A DNA stretch of 64,000 bases from Acinetobacter halotolerans (GCF_004208515.1 NZ_SGIM01000009.1:1-64000), one strand, 5' to 3'. Positions 1 through 10,027 are shown, numbered from the stretch's first letter. Notes: generated by a model not told the origin, from the sequence alone. Numbers and translations: made by a program.

Positions 1-470
1 GGCCATTCATGGGTATTACAGCGGTGGACGGCCTTATCTACCCAATGAGCGCCCGCATTTTCAAGATCTAAGCGGATGCTTTTATATGAGGTCAGATTCT
101 TATCTTTGATTCGCTCTGCATTGATTAGAACCCAAGGTGCATGGCAAATTGCAGCAATAGGTTTTTTCTGATCAGTAAAATATTGAATAATCTTGTGTGC
201 TGTTTCATTAAGGCGAAGACTATCTGCATTTACAGTACCGCCCGGAATGATCAAAATGTCATAATCTTCTGCTGAAACCTGATCTAAAGAAGTTTGAGGG
301 GAATAGCTAGGCCCTATTTCTTTATCACTTTTCACTGTTTGTACTGTTTGAGATGTCTCTGCGGCATGTATGACTTCAACCCCTTTAGCTTTTAAGAACT
401 CAAGGGGCTGGATAAGTTCATCGTGTTCAACACCAACATTTGAAGTTATAAATAATGCTTTTTTAGCCAT
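1..470 (-). CDS. DJ-1/PfpI family protein (partial, 3' end outside window)
   Basis: About 156 N-terminal residues are visible. The protein has the class I glutamine-amidotransferase-like fold of the PfpI/YhbO family, whose members are described as proteases, deglycases or stress proteins. The nucleophile-elbow motif AICHAPW places the family cysteine near residue 109, and IIPGG lies upstream of it. The ATG at 470 is preceded by a clear AGGAG ribosome binding site. The C-terminus lies beyond the left edge. The family assignment is safe; the biochemical activity cannot be chosen from sequence alone. Confidence 0.85.
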   Translation of the reverse strand, partial: MAKKALFITSNVGVEHDELIQPLEFLKAKGVEVIHAAETSQTVQTVKSDKEIGPSYSPQTSLDQVSAEDYDILIIPGGTVNADSLRLNETAHKIIQYFTDQKKPIAAICHAPWVLINAERIKDKNLTSYKSIRLDLENAGAHWVDKAVHRCNTHEW

Positions 471-798
471 CGTAGTTTCTCCTCAAGATTACTTTTAGTT
501 AGGTTAGCAATGCAAAAGCGGGAGAAATGTAGTGCTTTAAGTGGCAGATTGTATCTTAAGAGACAAGATGTCTAGTTCTGTTACATCCTAATAAAAGTAA
601 TAAAAAAAGCCCCATCATCCTGATGGGGCTTTTTTCGTATTTAGTTTATTGTCGTTTATTTCCTATAAACAACCACTTCCTGTGGGTCTTGTTATTTTCA
701 ATGAGACTTCCTGTCTCTGTATGGTTTATATATTAAAGTGAATACAGGGCACTGTATATTCGTCAATGACCCCGATCACTGTACGTTCAGGCTTACAG
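471..798. other. Intergenic region with one terminator
   Basis: This 328-base gap separates the PfpI-family gene from the FMN reductase gene, both on the minus strand. It holds the terminator at 602-636 and presumably the promoter of the PfpI-family gene, close to 480-600. No small ORF with a convincing ribosome binding site was seen. Confidence 0.5.
602..636 (-). terminator. Rho-independent terminator after the FMN reductase gene
   Basis: Arms AAAAAAGCCCCATCA and TGATGGGGCTTTTTT form a GC-rich stem flanked by A and T tracts, so it could work in both directions. On the minus strand it follows the gene ending at 799 at a distance of about 160 bases. Confidence 0.8.
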
Positions 799-1341
799 CT
801 AAGCTGAATGATATTTCTGTAATTTCTCAACCATTCCTTTTAAACCTTTCACCTCAAACTCATTTGCTTCAAAGGTTTGTTCTTTATTACGTTTGAAAAT
901 ATCCCGAATTTCTAAGGTCGCATTAGAATCAATCATGCCAAGTTGTGTACCCACCTGACGGATCTGGTCAATTGAACGAGAGCCATTGGTTGAGCCATAA
1001 CCGATGTAAGCAGCAGGTTTACCTTGCCATTCCTTACCTAAGTAGTCCAATGCATTCTTAAGCGCTGGGCTATAACCATGATTATATTCAGGGCTAATCA
1101 AGATAAAAGCATCAGCAGTTGCAATTTTATCGGCCCATTGTTGTTGTTTGGGTTGATCATAAATTCCTGTGGCAGGAGGGTTAGCACCTGCAAAAATAGG
1201 CAGATCCCATTCTTTCAAGTCTACGATTTCTGTTTGGATGTTTTCCAATGAAAATGCTGTAATCGCCTGCTGTAGCCAATTAGCAACTTTAATCGCAGTG
1301 CGTCCTTCACGAACACTTCCAACAATAATATGAATGAGCAT
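799..1341 (-). CDS. NAD(P)H-dependent FMN reductase family protein
   Basis: This 180-residue flavodoxin-like protein belongs to the NADPH-dependent FMN reductase family (PF03358). The phosphate-binding loop GSVREGR is at residues 8-14, and the flavin-ring loop SPEYNHGY is at 83-90, as in chromate/quinone reductases such as ChrR and in azoreductase-like proteins. It is cytosolic and its length is normal. The ATG at 1341 has AGGAATT upstream. It could supply reduced flavin or reduce quinones. It lies 13 kb from the sulfonate monooxygenase gene, so a role as that enzyme's flavin reductase is only a possibility. Confidence 0.88.
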   Translation of the reverse strand: MLIHIIVGSVREGRTAIKVANWLQQAITAFSLENIQTEIVDLKEWDLPIFAGANPPATGIYDQPKQQQWADKIATADAFILISPEYNHGYSPALKNALDYLGKEWQGKPAAYIGYGSTNGSRSIDQIRQVGTQLGMIDSNATLEIRDIFKRNKEQTFEANEFEVKGLKGMVEKLQKYHSA

Positions 1342-1432
1342 TTATTAATTCCTATAATTTATTTGTTTGACGATTTAATTTTCACGAATATGAGAAGGTT
1401 TAAATAATCTTATACTTATCTTGAGTGATAAA

Positions 1433-1456
1433 AAAAGCTCTCATTTGAGAGCTTTT
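1433..1456 (-). terminator. Terminator after fkpB
   Basis: The inverted repeat AAAAGCTCTCA / TGAGAGCTTTT has a two-base loop and is followed on the minus strand by a T tract. It lies directly downstream of the fkpB stop codon and ends the ribF-ileS-lspA-fkpB transcript. Confidence 0.85.
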
Positions 1457-1459
1457 GTA

Positions 1460-1942
1460 TTACATCAGTTTAATGGCTTGCTGACCCGCAGGGGTGACTT
1501 TAAAGATTTCGACCTCAAAAGTGATGTTTTTCCCTGCCAATGGATGATTAAAATCGATTTCTGTGATGTCATCATTGACTGATTTCACGATACCAAACAA
1601 GGTTGCTTTGGCTTTATCTTCGAATTCAATCATATGACCAATGATTGGGCGTTGTTCAAACTTAACAGTATCAAAGGTTTGAATATTTTCAGGATTCCAA
1701 GGGCCAAAAGCATCTTCAGGTGGCAAATGTACGGTACGACGGTCGCCTGCACGTAAGCCAAATAAAGCCTTTTCAAATCCAGGTAACAAGTTACCATCAC
1801 CAATCACAAGACTAACCGGTTCTTCACGGCCGCGTGTGTTGTCAATCTCAACGCCATTTTCAATCGAAACAGAAAAATGCAAATCAACTTTTGAGCCATC
1901 TTGGATACGCGTTTCTTCGTTCGGTTGGATAATGTCAGTCAT
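1460..1942 (-). CDS. fkpB: FKBP-type peptidyl-prolyl isomerase FkpB (SlpA)
   Basis: A 160-residue SlyD/SlpA-type FKBP with no signal peptide, so a cytosolic folding helper. The FKBP strand pattern is visible (VDLHFSVSIENG, LPGFEKALFGLRAGD, PPEDAFG), with the insert-in-flap domain and the conserved DFNHPLAGK at the C-terminal side. The frame is open further upstream, but the ATG at 1942 fits best: AAGGA sits 8 bases before it, the protein then begins MTDIIQPNEE like its homologues, and it starts one base after the lspA stop. The order ileS-lspA-fkpB matches many gammaproteobacteria. Confidence 0.92.
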   Translation of the reverse strand: MTDIIQPNEETRIQDGSKVDLHFSVSIENGVEIDNTRGREEPVSLVIGDGNLLPGFEKALFGLRAGDRRTVHLPPEDAFGPWNPENIQTFDTVKFEQRPIIGHMIEFEDKAKATLFGIVKSVNDDITEIDFNHPLAGKNITFEVEIFKVTPAGQQAIKLM

Positions 1943-1943
1943 A

Positions 1944-2474
1944 TTATGCATCCTTGTTTTGGTTGCGTTTCTTTTCAAGGAAGAAGGTATCAATCAATAG
2001 CAGAATAGTTCCTAAAGTAATGGCACTGTCTGCAATGTTGAATGCTGGGAAGTGGCTGTTTTGATAGTAAACATGGATAAAGTCCACCACATAGCCCAAA
2101 CTGACGCGGTCAATTAAATTACCCAGCGCGCCACCAAGGATCAATGCAATCGCCATCGGTAAAACGATCATTTTCTTCGGCATGCGCATCAGCCAGAAAA
2201 TAAAAATGACTGAAACTAATGCTGCTAACGACGTAAAAAAGTAGCGTTGCCATCCACCAGCGTCTGATAAGAAGCTAAATGCTGCGCCATAATTATGCAG
2301 CAATGTCCAATTTAGAAAAGGCAGTACTGGAATAGGATCTGCATAATTTAAATGCGAGCTTGCAATCCACTTGGTCCATTGATCCAACACAATGGCTAGG
2401 AGTGAAAGTCCAAGCCAAAGTAGATTGTGTGGGTAAAATTGGAACAAGCCCGTTTTGGTTTGTGAATTAGGCAT
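1944..2474 (-). CDS. lspA: Lipoprotein signal peptidase (signal peptidase II)
   Basis: A 176-residue inner-membrane aspartyl protease that removes the signal peptide from prolipoproteins after diacylglyceryl transfer. Four hydrophobic segments are visible. The two conserved aspartate regions are present as [16 protein letters not shown] and FNIADSAI. The start overlaps the ileS stop by 8 bases, so the two are translationally coupled. Substrates in this window would include Wza, the two sulfonate-binding lipoproteins and the small lipoprotein at 26781. Confidence 0.96.
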   Translation of the reverse strand: MPNSQTKTGLFQFYPHNLLWLGLSLLAIVLDQWTKWIASSHLNYADPIPVLPFLNWTLLHNYGAAFSFLSDAGGWQRYFFTSLAALVSVIFIFWLMRMPKKMIVLPMAIALILGGALGNLIDRVSLGYVVDFIHVYYQNSHFPAFNIADSAITLGTILLLIDTFFLEKKRNQNKDA

Positions 2475-5304
2475 ACTTTCTCACTTCGCCACTGCCAGTG
2501 ACGTTGACGATACAGCGGGAGCATAAACCAGCATGACCAACATGTGTATTTACATCAGGCAATACATGCCAGCAACGTACACATTTTTCACCTTCAGCAG
2601 CCGAAATTCGAACACGTAAACCAGCAAGGTCTGTGCTTTCACCTTGCTCAGCATAAGGGTGAACGATGACTTGAGAGGTGATCAAGACGAAACGGAGTTC
2701 GTTAGCCAATTGGTTTAATACTTTTTCTAGCGCTTCATCTGCCCAGAGTTCAACTTTAGCAGATAAGTTACTGCCCACCAGTTTAGCGTTACGTGCTGCT
2801 TCGATCTGTTTATTTACTGCTGACTTTACGCTAATCAATGTTTGCCAATCTGCTTCAGTGATTTGTCTTTCAGCTGAGGCAACAGGGATGTCATACCACT
2901 CAGCGGTGAACACGTATTTTTCAGTTTGTTCTGGAATCAGTGACCAAGCTTCTTGCGCAGTAAAGCTCAAGATAGGAGACATCCAGCGGACAAAAGCCTG
3001 AACGATATGATACAGCGCAGTTTGAGCAGATAGACGTGCTTGTGAATCGGCTTTAGTGGTGTATTGACGATCTTTGATGATATCGAGATAGAAACCACCC
3101 AAATCGTTAATACAGAACGTGGTTAATGCGCTACACACCGCATGGAAGTTCATTTCTTCATAAGCTGCAACAATGGTTTTTTGTACATCGTGAGCACGTT
3201 GTAAAATATATTGATCAAGCTCGATCAATTGGTTTACAGGGAGCGCATCGGTACTTGGTTTAAAACCATTTAAGTTGGCAAGTAAGAAACGTAAGGTATT
3301 ACGAATACGGCGATAGCTATCGCTGACACGACTAAAGATCTCTTTACTCGCTGCGATTTCATAGCGGTAGTCGCTAGAGGCAACATACAGGCGTAAGCCA
3401 TCTGCACCCAATTGCTTGATGATTTCTTCTAATGGGATGTAGTTACCCAATGATTTAGAGAGTTTACGACCATTTTCATCAACCGTGAAACCATGGGTTA
3501 ACAATGCTTTGTAGGGTGCACGATTATGGGTTGCGATCGAAGTGAGTAGTGACGACTGGAACCAGCCACGATGTTGGTCTGAACCTTCTAGATATAAGTC
3601 AGCAGGACATTCAAGATCTTCACGCTGCTCAAGTACTGCATAGTGTGTCGTACCTGAATCGAACCATACATCTAAGGTATCGCGAATAGCATTATATTGT
3701 TCAGCATCTGCACCTATGAAGTCTTTTGCTTCACGATTAAACCACGCATCAATGCCTTCTTGCTCGATCAGTTTTGCAACTTCTTCAATCAGTTCAGGGG
3801 TACGAGGATGTAATTCATTGGTGTCTTTATGCACGAAGAATGGGATTGGAACACCCCAAGTGCGTTGACGAGAGATACACCAGTCTGGACGGCCATCAAT
3901 CATTGACTCAATACGGCTCTTACCCCAGCTCGGTACGAACTCAATGTCATTCTCGATTGCATTGAGTGCTTTACTACGCAAGTTTTCTTGATCCATGCTA
4001 ATGAACCATTGCGGTGTTGCACGGAAGATAATCGGTGTTTTATGACGCCAGCAATGTGGGTAACTGTGTTTGATCGGTTGATGTGCCCACAAACGACCTG
4101 TCGCCCCTAAAGCTTCAATGATTTTTGGATTGGCTTTATAGATGTGCTCGCCAGCAAAGATAGGGGCAGTCGGTAAATACACACCATTGCCACCCACTGG
4201 ATTATCGACTTTAAGGTTATATTGTAAGCCGACTTTATAGTCATCCACACCATGTCCAGGTGCTGTGTGTACCGCCCCTGTACCGCTGGTTGCAATAACG
4301 TGCTCACCTAAAATGATTGGAACCTGACGATCTACCAGTAATGGATGCTGAAGCAACAAGTTTTCAAGTTTGTTACCGGTAAAATCAGCCAAAACAACAG
4401 GATGCTCAAGCTTGTAACGCTCAATCGCCGATTCAACTAAATCTTTTGCCAAAATAAAGTTTTGTTTAGCGCGATCAGTGCTGACCTGAACCAACTGGTA
4501 GTCAATTTCAGCGTGTAATGCCACAGCTTGGTTGGCAGGCAAGGTCCACGGTGTGGTGGTCCAAATCACGATATCAGTCACGTCTTGTACATCTATACCG
4601 AGACGTGCACTTAAATCTTTGAGATCAACAACGGTAAAACCAACGTCAATCGCATCAGATTTTTTATCTTCGTATTCAACTTCAGCTTCAGCAAGGGCAG
4701 AGCCACAGTCCATACACCAGTTCACGGGCTTTAAGCCTGGCTGTACGTGACCATTTTTTTGAATTTGACCTAAAGCACGCACAATATCGGCTTCTTGCTT
4801 AAAGTTCATGGTCAGATAGGGATTATCCCAATCACCTAACACACCTAAGCGTTTAAAATCAGCGCGTTGTATATCGATTTGTTGTTGTGCATATTCACGG
4901 CAGTGCTTACGGAACGTCGCAGCATCCACTTTCTCACCGACTTTACCGACTTTTTCTTCCACTTTAAGTTCGATAGGTAAACCGTGGCAGTCCCAACCGG
5001 GTACATAAGGCGCATCAAAACCTGCCAAAGTACGACTTTTGACGATAATGTCTTTAAGCACTTTATTGACAGCGTGACCTAAGTGAATGGTACCGTTTGC
5101 ATACGGAGGACCATCATGCAAAATATATTTTTTCTTACCAATACGCGATGCACGAATCTGCTGATAAATGTTGTCGGCATACCACTCTTCTAACCATTTG
5201 GCTTCACGCACAGCCAAATTTGCCTTCATCGCAAATTTAGTGTCAGGCAAATTGAGTGTGGCTTTATAATCCACTGCATTTTCAGGAGTTTGCTTATCGC
5301 TCAT
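2467..5304 (-). CDS. ileS: Isoleucyl-tRNA synthetase
   Basis: A class I aminoacyl-tRNA synthetase of 945 residues, the usual length of the bacterial type. The HIGH-type signature [11 protein letters not shown] is at residues 67-77, and the KMSKS loop, as KLSKS, is near residue 611. Between them lies the CP1 editing domain that removes mischarged valine. The C-terminal zinc ribbon has two CxxC pairs (CVRC and CSRC), as in E. coli IleS. No T-box or other leader is seen upstream. It lies between ribF and lspA, with 53 bases to the next upstream gene. Confidence 0.98.
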   Translation of the reverse strand: MSDKQTPENAVDYKATLNLPDTKFAMKANLAVREAKWLEEWYADNIYQQIRASRIGKKKYILHDGPPYANGTIHLGHAVNKVLKDIIVKSRTLAGFDAPYVPGWDCHGLPIELKVEEKVGKVGEKVDAATFRKHCREYAQQQIDIQRADFKRLGVLGDWDNPYLTMNFKQEADIVRALGQIQKNGHVQPGLKPVNWCMDCGSALAEAEVEYEDKKSDAIDVGFTVVDLKDLSARLGIDVQDVTDIVIWTTTPWTLPANQAVALHAEIDYQLVQVSTDRAKQNFILAKDLVESAIERYKLEHPVVLADFTGNKLENLLLQHPLLVDRQVPIILGEHVIATSGTGAVHTAPGHGVDDYKVGLQYNLKVDNPVGGNGVYLPTAPIFAGEHIYKANPKIIEALGATGRLWAHQPIKHSYPHCWRHKTPIIFRATPQWFISMDQENLRSKALNAIENDIEFVPSWGKSRIESMIDGRPDWCISRQRTWGVPIPFFVHKDTNELHPRTPELIEEVAKLIEQEGIDAWFNREAKDFIGADAEQYNAIRDTLDVWFDSGTTHYAVLEQREDLECPADLYLEGSDQHRGWFQSSLLTSIATHNRAPYKALLTHGFTVDENGRKLSKSLGNYIPLEEIIKQLGADGLRLYVASSDYRYEIAASKEIFSRVSDSYRRIRNTLRFLLANLNGFKPSTDALPVNQLIELDQYILQRAHDVQKTIVAAYEEMNFHAVCSALTTFCINDLGGFYLDIIKDRQYTTKADSQARLSAQTALYHIVQAFVRWMSPILSFTAQEAWSLIPEQTEKYVFTAEWYDIPVASAERQITEADWQTLISVKSAVNKQIEAARNAKLVGSNLSAKVELWADEALEKVLNQLANELRFVLITSQVIVHPYAEQGESTDLAGLRVRISAAEGEKCVRCWHVLPDVNTHVGHAGLCSRCIVNVTGSGEVRKYA

Positions 5305-5357
5305 GCAAGTTGTCTTCCAGTTTGATCAGTCTAAACTGACAGGTTTTACAATTAAAT

Positions 5358-6359
5358 TTAAAAAGGAAATTCAGGTGTACGCTTACGATAATCTCGTAAC
5401 TGCTGTACATCATCATCAATTCCAGCTTTGAGTGCTTCAAGCGAAGGATAATTCAGTTCACCATGTAAATAGTGAAGAAAGGTTACCCGCATTAATAAGC
5501 CATACAGATTAGCAGAAACATCGGGGAAATGTACCTCTAATCGCCATTCAGGTTGAGCTTGTTGAATCGCAGGGCGTGTCCCCACATGACCTGCACCAAA
5601 CAAACTGTCACCTTGGTATCCTGCAATACCATTTAGCGCAGGATCTGCATGTTTTATTGTTGCTGTAAGTGAAGCATTTTCACATACGACATCTACAGCA
5701 TAAATCCCACTTAAACACGGTCTATGGCGGTTTAAGCGGACATTAATCGTTGGGAAATCAAGCGTACGTCCTATTTGATCTCCGTATTGCACACGACCTG
5801 TGATGCTATAAGGGCGACCCAGTAACTTTGCTGCTAATGCGAGATCACCTTCTTGTAAGACTTGACGAATACGCGTTGAACTAACACGGTCACCATTTAA
5901 GGCAACGGTATTAAGGTTGATCACATCAAAACCATAATCGCGTAAAAAACTGCTATTGCCTTGACGATCTTTGCCAAAATGAAAGTCATCGCCTAACACC
6001 AAGCTTTGGGCATTGAGTTTGAGTTTGAGTAATTCAGCGAATTCAGTGGCGTTTAAACTTCTAAAATAATGATCAAATTTGGCTACAGCAATATAGTCGA
6101 CGCCAAGCTCTGTCAAATATTCTACTTTTTCACGTAGAGAGCTAATGCGTGGCGGAGCTTCGTAACCTTTAAAAAATTCGAGGGGTTGCGGCTCAAAAAT
6201 CATCACTAATGTTTTTAAGCCTTTGGCTGCTGCCAATGTTTTGAGTTGAGCAATCATCGCTTGATGTCCTAAATGGACACCATCAAAATTGCCAATCGTT
6301 ACCGCAGTCGGAGGTAACTGAAAATCTGGCGATAAAGCGTTGAGACGAAGCAACTTCAT
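5358..6359 (-). CDS. ribF: Bifunctional riboflavin kinase / FAD synthetase
   Basis: A 333-residue enzyme converting riboflavin to FMN and then FAD. The N-terminal adenylyltransferase domain shows GNFDGVHLGHQ, and the C-terminal flavokinase domain follows (GRVQYGDQIGRTLDFPTINV). The frame opens earlier at a TTG at 6386, but the ATG at 6359 (MKLLRLNALSPDF) matches homologues. It heads the ribF-ileS-lspA-fkpB cluster. In many relatives murJ precedes ribF; here murJ is about 25 kb away. Confidence 0.95.
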   Translation of the reverse strand: MKLLRLNALSPDFQLPPTAVTIGNFDGVHLGHQAMIAQLKTLAAAKGLKTLVMIFEPQPLEFFKGYEAPPRISSLREKVEYLTELGVDYIAVAKFDHYFRSLNATEFAELLKLKLNAQSLVLGDDFHFGKDRQGNSSFLRDYGFDVINLNTVALNGDRVSSTRIRQVLQEGDLALAAKLLGRPYSITGRVQYGDQIGRTLDFPTINVRLNRHRPCLSGIYAVDVVCENASLTATIKHADPALNGIAGYQGDSLFGAGHVGTRPAIQQAQPEWRLEVHFPDVSANLYGLLMRVTFLHYLHGELNYPSLEALKAGIDDDVQQLRDYRKRTPEFPF

Positions 6360-6565
6360 GGGCGTTAAATTCAGCGAATTTTGCAAAGGCTGTATTTTGC
6401 CATATTCTCAGCGTTTCGTCTTGTTGTTGTGTTTTTATACAAGATATTTTCAATATTTAAGAAATATATATCAATTAAATTGATTCATTAAATAAAAATA
6501 AATCAATTTTTCTTATTTATGGATTGGAATAAGATTCCTTTATCGCCGCTTACTTAGAGCTAGAG

Positions 6566-7699
6566 ATGAAAAAGCCATTTTACCAGTTACAACAGAGCAG
6601 AGATGTGATTCGTCATTTTACCCCGAACTGGTTTACTGCAACCATGGGAACGGGTGTCGTGGCAATGATTTTAGCACAGTTACCTTTTGCGTCATCGCTC
6701 ATGTTTATGCTGGCAACCAAATTATGGCAGTTCAATATTCTGTTATTTAGCACTTTTAGTGTTCTCTATATCTTACGTTGGATTCTGTTTCCAGCAGAAG
6801 CCAAGCAGATTTTCACGCATCCCAATATGAGCTTATTTTTGGGTGCAATTCCGATGGGCTTGGCAACGATTGCCAATGGGTTTCTCAATTTTGGTACAGC
6901 GTTATATGGTGATATTGCCATTCAAATTGCACAATATCTTTGGTACATCGATGTGTTTCTTGCCGTTGTGATTGCGTGGCTCGTGCCATTTTGTATGTTT
7001 AGCTGTCAAGATCATCATTTACATCGTATGACCGCAGTCTGGTTATTACCCATTGTGGCGTGTGAGGTTGCAGCAAGTTCTGCTGGTCTGTTAGTACAAC
7101 ATTTGGCCGCAGATCAACATGCTTTTTATATTTTGATCACGGGTTATGTGCTGTGGGGAATTTCTGTTTTGCCTGCTTTTGCGGTATTGACGATTTTGAT
7201 GTTGCGCTTGGCCTTGCATCAATTGCCTGAGAAAGAAGTGGCGATCTCAAGTTGGTTGTGTTTGGGACCGATTGGCACAGGAGCATTGGCCTTACTGTTA
7301 TTGGGCGAACAAGCACCACGGATTATGCAAGCCATGGGTTTGGAAAGCTTAGCAATATTATTGCCAGCTCTTGGGATTGTGGCGAGTCTAGTGTTGTTAG
7401 GCTTTGGGGTATGGTGGTTTGGTATCGCCATTTTAACCACACTGAGACATGCACGAACTGGCATTCCATTTAACTTAGGGTGGTGGGGTCTGACCTTTCC
7501 ATTTGGGGTCTTTATCTTAGCGATCTTTAATTTGGCACATCAGTTACATATTGATGCGCTACAGTATGTCGCTGTGGTTTTAAGCTTACTTTTAGTTGGC
7601 TTATGGGCTTTGGTCATGAAGAAAACAGTGGTGGGTGCATATAGTGGCCAATTATTTTTCTCTCCATGCTTGGTCGCATTGCAGCAGAAGATGCAATAA
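6566..7699 (+). CDS. TDT-family transporter (TehA/SLAC1-like)
   Basis: A 377-residue inner-membrane protein with about ten hydrophobic segments. The N-terminus carries the family motif FTPNWFTATMGTGVVA. The tellurite-resistance/dicarboxylate transporter family includes anion channels (TehA, SLAC1) and C4-dicarboxylate or sulfite exporters, and the substrate cannot be told here. GAG precedes the ATG. The upstream gap of about 200 bases is very AT-rich and contains a hairpin with 9-bp arms (AAATTGATT at 6477, AATCAATTT at 6501), where the promoter probably lies. Confidence 0.85.
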   Translation: MKKPFYQLQQSRDVIRHFTPNWFTATMGTGVVAMILAQLPFASSLMFMLATKLWQFNILLFSTFSVLYILRWILFPAEAKQIFTHPNMSLFLGAIPMGLATIANGFLNFGTALYGDIAIQIAQYLWYIDVFLAVVIAWLVPFCMFSCQDHHLHRMTAVWLLPIVACEVAASSAGLLVQHLAADQHAFYILITGYVLWGISVLPAFAVLTILMLRLALHQLPEKEVAISSWLCLGPIGTGALALLLLGEQAPRIMQAMGLESLAILLPALGIVASLVLLGFGVWWFGIAILTTLRHARTGIPFNLGWWGLTFPFGVFILAIFNLAHQLHIDALQYVAVVLSLLLVGLWALVMKKTVVGAYSGQLFFSPCLVALQQKMQ

Positions 7700-7705
7700 T
7701 ATTTG

Positions 7706-7730
7706 AGCTGTGGGAGACCACGGCTTTTTT
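7706..7730 (+). terminator. Terminator after the TDT transporter gene
   Basis: Arms AGCTGTGG and CCACGGCT (one G-T pair) enclose the loop GAGA and are followed by a T tract. The stem begins 7 bases after the stop codon. Confidence 0.85.
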
Positions 7731-7771
7731 TATATATGGTTTTCAATTTCACCTAAAACGAGTTCTAGTGT

Positions 7772-8338
7772 ATGCGTGCTGATGTTGCCTTGATTATGGC
7801 TTTGCCAAATGAATCTAAAGGTCTGTTTGAACAGGCGGGGATTAATGTTCATTACAGCGGAATTGGCAAAATCAATGCGGCATTTAAAGCCTTTGAGGTG
7901 ATTCAAAAAACAGGATGTAAGACTTTAATCAATTTGGGTAGTGCGGGAAGTTCGCATTTTAATGCACATAGTCTGGTTGAAGTAATCACATTTGTGCAGC
8001 GGGATATGGATGTTTCCCCCTTAGGTTTTGCGGTGGGTGTCACGCCAATGGATGATGATATTCCTGCCGAAATTCATGCACAGCCCCATTTTGAGTATTT
8101 ACCTAAAGGGGTTTGTGGAACGGGAGACTCCTTCGAAACAGGGCAGCCGAAAGTAAGCTGTAATTTAGTGGATATGGAAGGCTATGCTTTGGCAAAAGTC
8201 TGCCGAAAGTTGGATGTGCGCTTGATTTCAGTCAAATATATTACCGATGGTGCGAATGATACGGCCCATCTAGACTGGGAAGAGAACTTGCTCTTGGGCG
8301 CTCAAAAATTATTGGCTTTGTATCAGGCACATTTTTAA
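7772..8338 (+). CDS. 5'-methylthioadenosine/S-adenosylhomocysteine nucleosidase-like protein
   Basis: A 188-residue protein of the PNP/UDP phosphorylase superfamily (PF01048), most like bacterial MTA/SAH nucleosidases. The catalytic landmarks are visible: Glu14 in MALPNES, the nucleoside-binding GIGKINAA, the ribose-binding glutamate in VDMEGYALA, and the purine-contacting aspartate in TDGAND. It is about 40 residues shorter than E. coli MtnN, mainly in the middle. It would act in methionine salvage and recycling of S-adenosylmethionine by-products; the exact substrate is uncertain. Confidence 0.82.
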   Translation: MRADVALIMALPNESKGLFEQAGINVHYSGIGKINAAFKAFEVIQKTGCKTLINLGSAGSSHFNAHSLVEVITFVQRDMDVSPLGFAVGVTPMDDDIPAEIHAQPHFEYLPKGVCGTGDSFETGQPKVSCNLVDMEGYALAKVCRKLDVRLISVKYITDGANDTAHLDWEENLLLGAQKLLALYQAHF

Positions 8339-8428
8339 ATGTAAAGGTCTAGCCTTGTAGTTTGTATGGGTGGGCTTTTGCGTATCGGTAGATTGTTGAA
8401 ATTAAAAGTTACTTTAGCTTGCAAGCTG

Positions 8429-8456
8429 GTTACGCATAAGAGATTTTATGTTAAAC
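8429..8456 (+). other. dif-like XerC/XerD recombination site A
   Basis: The 28-bp site has the XerC half GTTACGCATAA, the centre GAGATT and the XerD half TTATGTTAAAC. The halves match E. coli dif at 9 of 11 and 10 of 11 positions. The centre is unlike the chromosomal TGTATA, as in plasmid pdif sites. The orientation is XerC to XerD on the plus strand. It forms the left boundary of the ATPase/HEPN island. Confidence 0.8.
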
Positions 8457-8482
8457 AAGCATCCTAATTAGGATGCTTGTTT
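8453..8482. terminator. Bidirectional terminator between the nucleosidase and ATPase genes
   Basis: Perfect arms AAACAAGCATCCTAA and TTAGGATGCTTGTTT meet without a loop and are followed by TATTTTTTT. It serves the ATPase gene ending at 8489 and, in the other direction, the nucleosidase gene. Its left arm overlaps the last 4 bases of dif-like site A. Confidence 0.85.
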
Positions 8483-8488
8483 ATTTTT

Positions 8489-9928
8489 TTATTTGCCAAT
8501 TCTTTTTAATGAGTTAAAACCAACTATATATGCGTATAAACTTGATGGTTTGAAAGTAAATAGTTCATCTCTATATATCAATTCATCATCAATAGTTTTA
8601 CTAGTAACTAAAATAGAATTAGTTTGTAGGCTAGGATTTTTTCGTTTAAAGTTTATGCAGTTATCTAATTCTTTATGATCTGTAAATGGACGATCTGTCC
8701 ATTTTATTTCGATGAACCACAGTGGCTTTTGTAGGTTACCTAGATAAACAATATCAATTTCACCATTATCCCATCTAGCATAATATAAAGAATCAATGGC
8801 TCCATGTTGCCATTGACTATAGATTGCTGTCTCTGTCAACGCTCCCATATGTGGAGAATCAGGTTCTATTTGTCCAAATAAGGCTGCTCTCATAGATGGA
8901 TTAGTTAAATAGATTTTAAAGAAATTTGCTCTTTTAAATCGCTTACAGTTGTTGTCAATCCTTTCAACTCTTTTAATCAAGAAGGCTGCCTCTAGATATT
9001 CTAAATAGCGTTTGATCGTATTTTTCGCTACCCCAGAATCCTTTGACAGACCGTCTAAAGATACTTCCTGCCCTGTGTTATAAGCTAGGGTAGTAAATAA
9101 TCTATTTAGTTCCTGAATATCATTAATACCATACAGACTAGGCAAATCTCTTAAAAGAACCTTATCGATGATGTCACTCTTAATATATTGTGACTGATTT
9201 TCTCGAATTGTTTTAGAAAAAACAGTTTCAGGATAGCCACCATAATTAAGATAATTAACAAACTCTTTATTTAGATCTTCAATATTATTTGTAGTGTATC
9301 CATGTTCATCATTTTCATCGTCTCCCTCATCTTCAATATAGTTAATTAAGTCAGACTCTTTACCTATAAAAGAAAGGTATTCAGCAAATGTTAAAGGTGG
9401 AAGTACATAGTCACTAAATCGTCCAGCACCAGATTCATTACTTTTTAAGCGTAATGCGGCAGCAGCAGATCCTGTAACCACAAATTTATAGTCTGGATAT
9501 GAATCTACTAACGACTTTAGATGGACTTCCCAATCTCTTAGATATTGAATTTCATCGAAGTATATATATAGTTCATCGTGTCTTTTATGATCATGTAATG
9601 AATTAAAAATATTTAGAAGTTTTTCTAAAGCAATACCTGTATAAATAGGTGTTTCTAAAGATAAAAATAATATTTTTTTATGATCAACTGAATTTTTATG
9701 AATTAGCCCATAAATACTTTGCATGACCATCACAGTTTTACCCACACGCCTCGGTCCCATCAATACAAGCGCTCTGTTCACAGAACGATCTAAGATGTTT
9801 TCATAGAAGCTAAAAAAGTATTTCCTTTTGGGGTGTTTGCTATGGGGAATAGCCGTATCTCTATCTTCCCACCATGGATTATCAAATTTTAGGCGCGCTA
9901 TGATTTCATTTTCCGAAATAGTTAGCAT
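8489..9928 (-). CDS. AAA ATPase with C-terminal DUF4143 domain
   Basis: A 479-residue protein of the AAA_14/DUF4143 family. Walker A GPRRVGKT is at residues 58-65, Walker B YIYFDEIQ at 121-128, and the sensor-like VTGSAA at 151-156. A winged-helix-like segment (near 285-330) and the DUF4143 region with a restriction-endonuclease-like fold (GEIDIVYLG...WFIEIKWTD) follow. These STAND-like ATPases are common, often accessory, and have no settled function. An acidic insert (EDEGDDENDEHG) lies near residue 200. It is the sole gene of the first dif-bounded cassette. Confidence 0.85.
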   Translation of the reverse strand: MLTISENEIIARLKFDNPWWEDRDTAIPHSKHPKRKYFFSFYENILDRSVNRALVLMGPRRVGKTVMVMQSIYGLIHKNSVDHKKILFLSLETPIYTGIALEKLLNIFNSLHDHKRHDELYIYFDEIQYLRDWEVHLKSLVDSYPDYKFVVTGSAAAALRLKSNESGAGRFSDYVLPPLTFAEYLSFIGKESDLINYIEDEGDDENDEHGYTTNNIEDLNKEFVNYLNYGGYPETVFSKTIRENQSQYIKSDIIDKVLLRDLPSLYGINDIQELNRLFTTLAYNTGQEVSLDGLSKDSGVAKNTIKRYLEYLEAAFLIKRVERIDNNCKRFKRANFFKIYLTNPSMRAALFGQIEPDSPHMGALTETAIYSQWQHGAIDSLYYARWDNGEIDIVYLGNLQKPLWFIEIKWTDRPFTDHKELDNCINFKRKNPSLQTNSILVTSKTIDDELIYRDELFTFKPSSLYAYIVGFNSLKRIGK

Positions 9929-9973
9929 AAGAAATACTCTAAAGATTTTGTAGACATATATCTATAATACTCT

Positions 9974-10019
9974 AAAAAGCCAGAATAAGATCAGATCTCT
10001 GATCTTATTCTGGCTTTTT
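9974..10019 (-). terminator. Long perfect hairpin, probable terminator of the HEPN gene
   Basis: Two perfect 21-bp arms (AAAAAGCCAGAATAAGATCAG and its complement) enclose the loop ATCT and end in T tracts on both strands. It lies 8 bases left of dif-like site B, so a transcript of the HEPN-like gene must cross the Xer site before ending. It also sits just upstream of the ATPase gene. Confidence 0.8.
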
Positions 10020-10027
10020 ATTTTTTA

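Noticed and set aside
2678..3001. A 107-codon plus-strand frame inside ileS
   Set aside because: Antisense to a conserved coding region of ileS with no start signal; a shadow frame.
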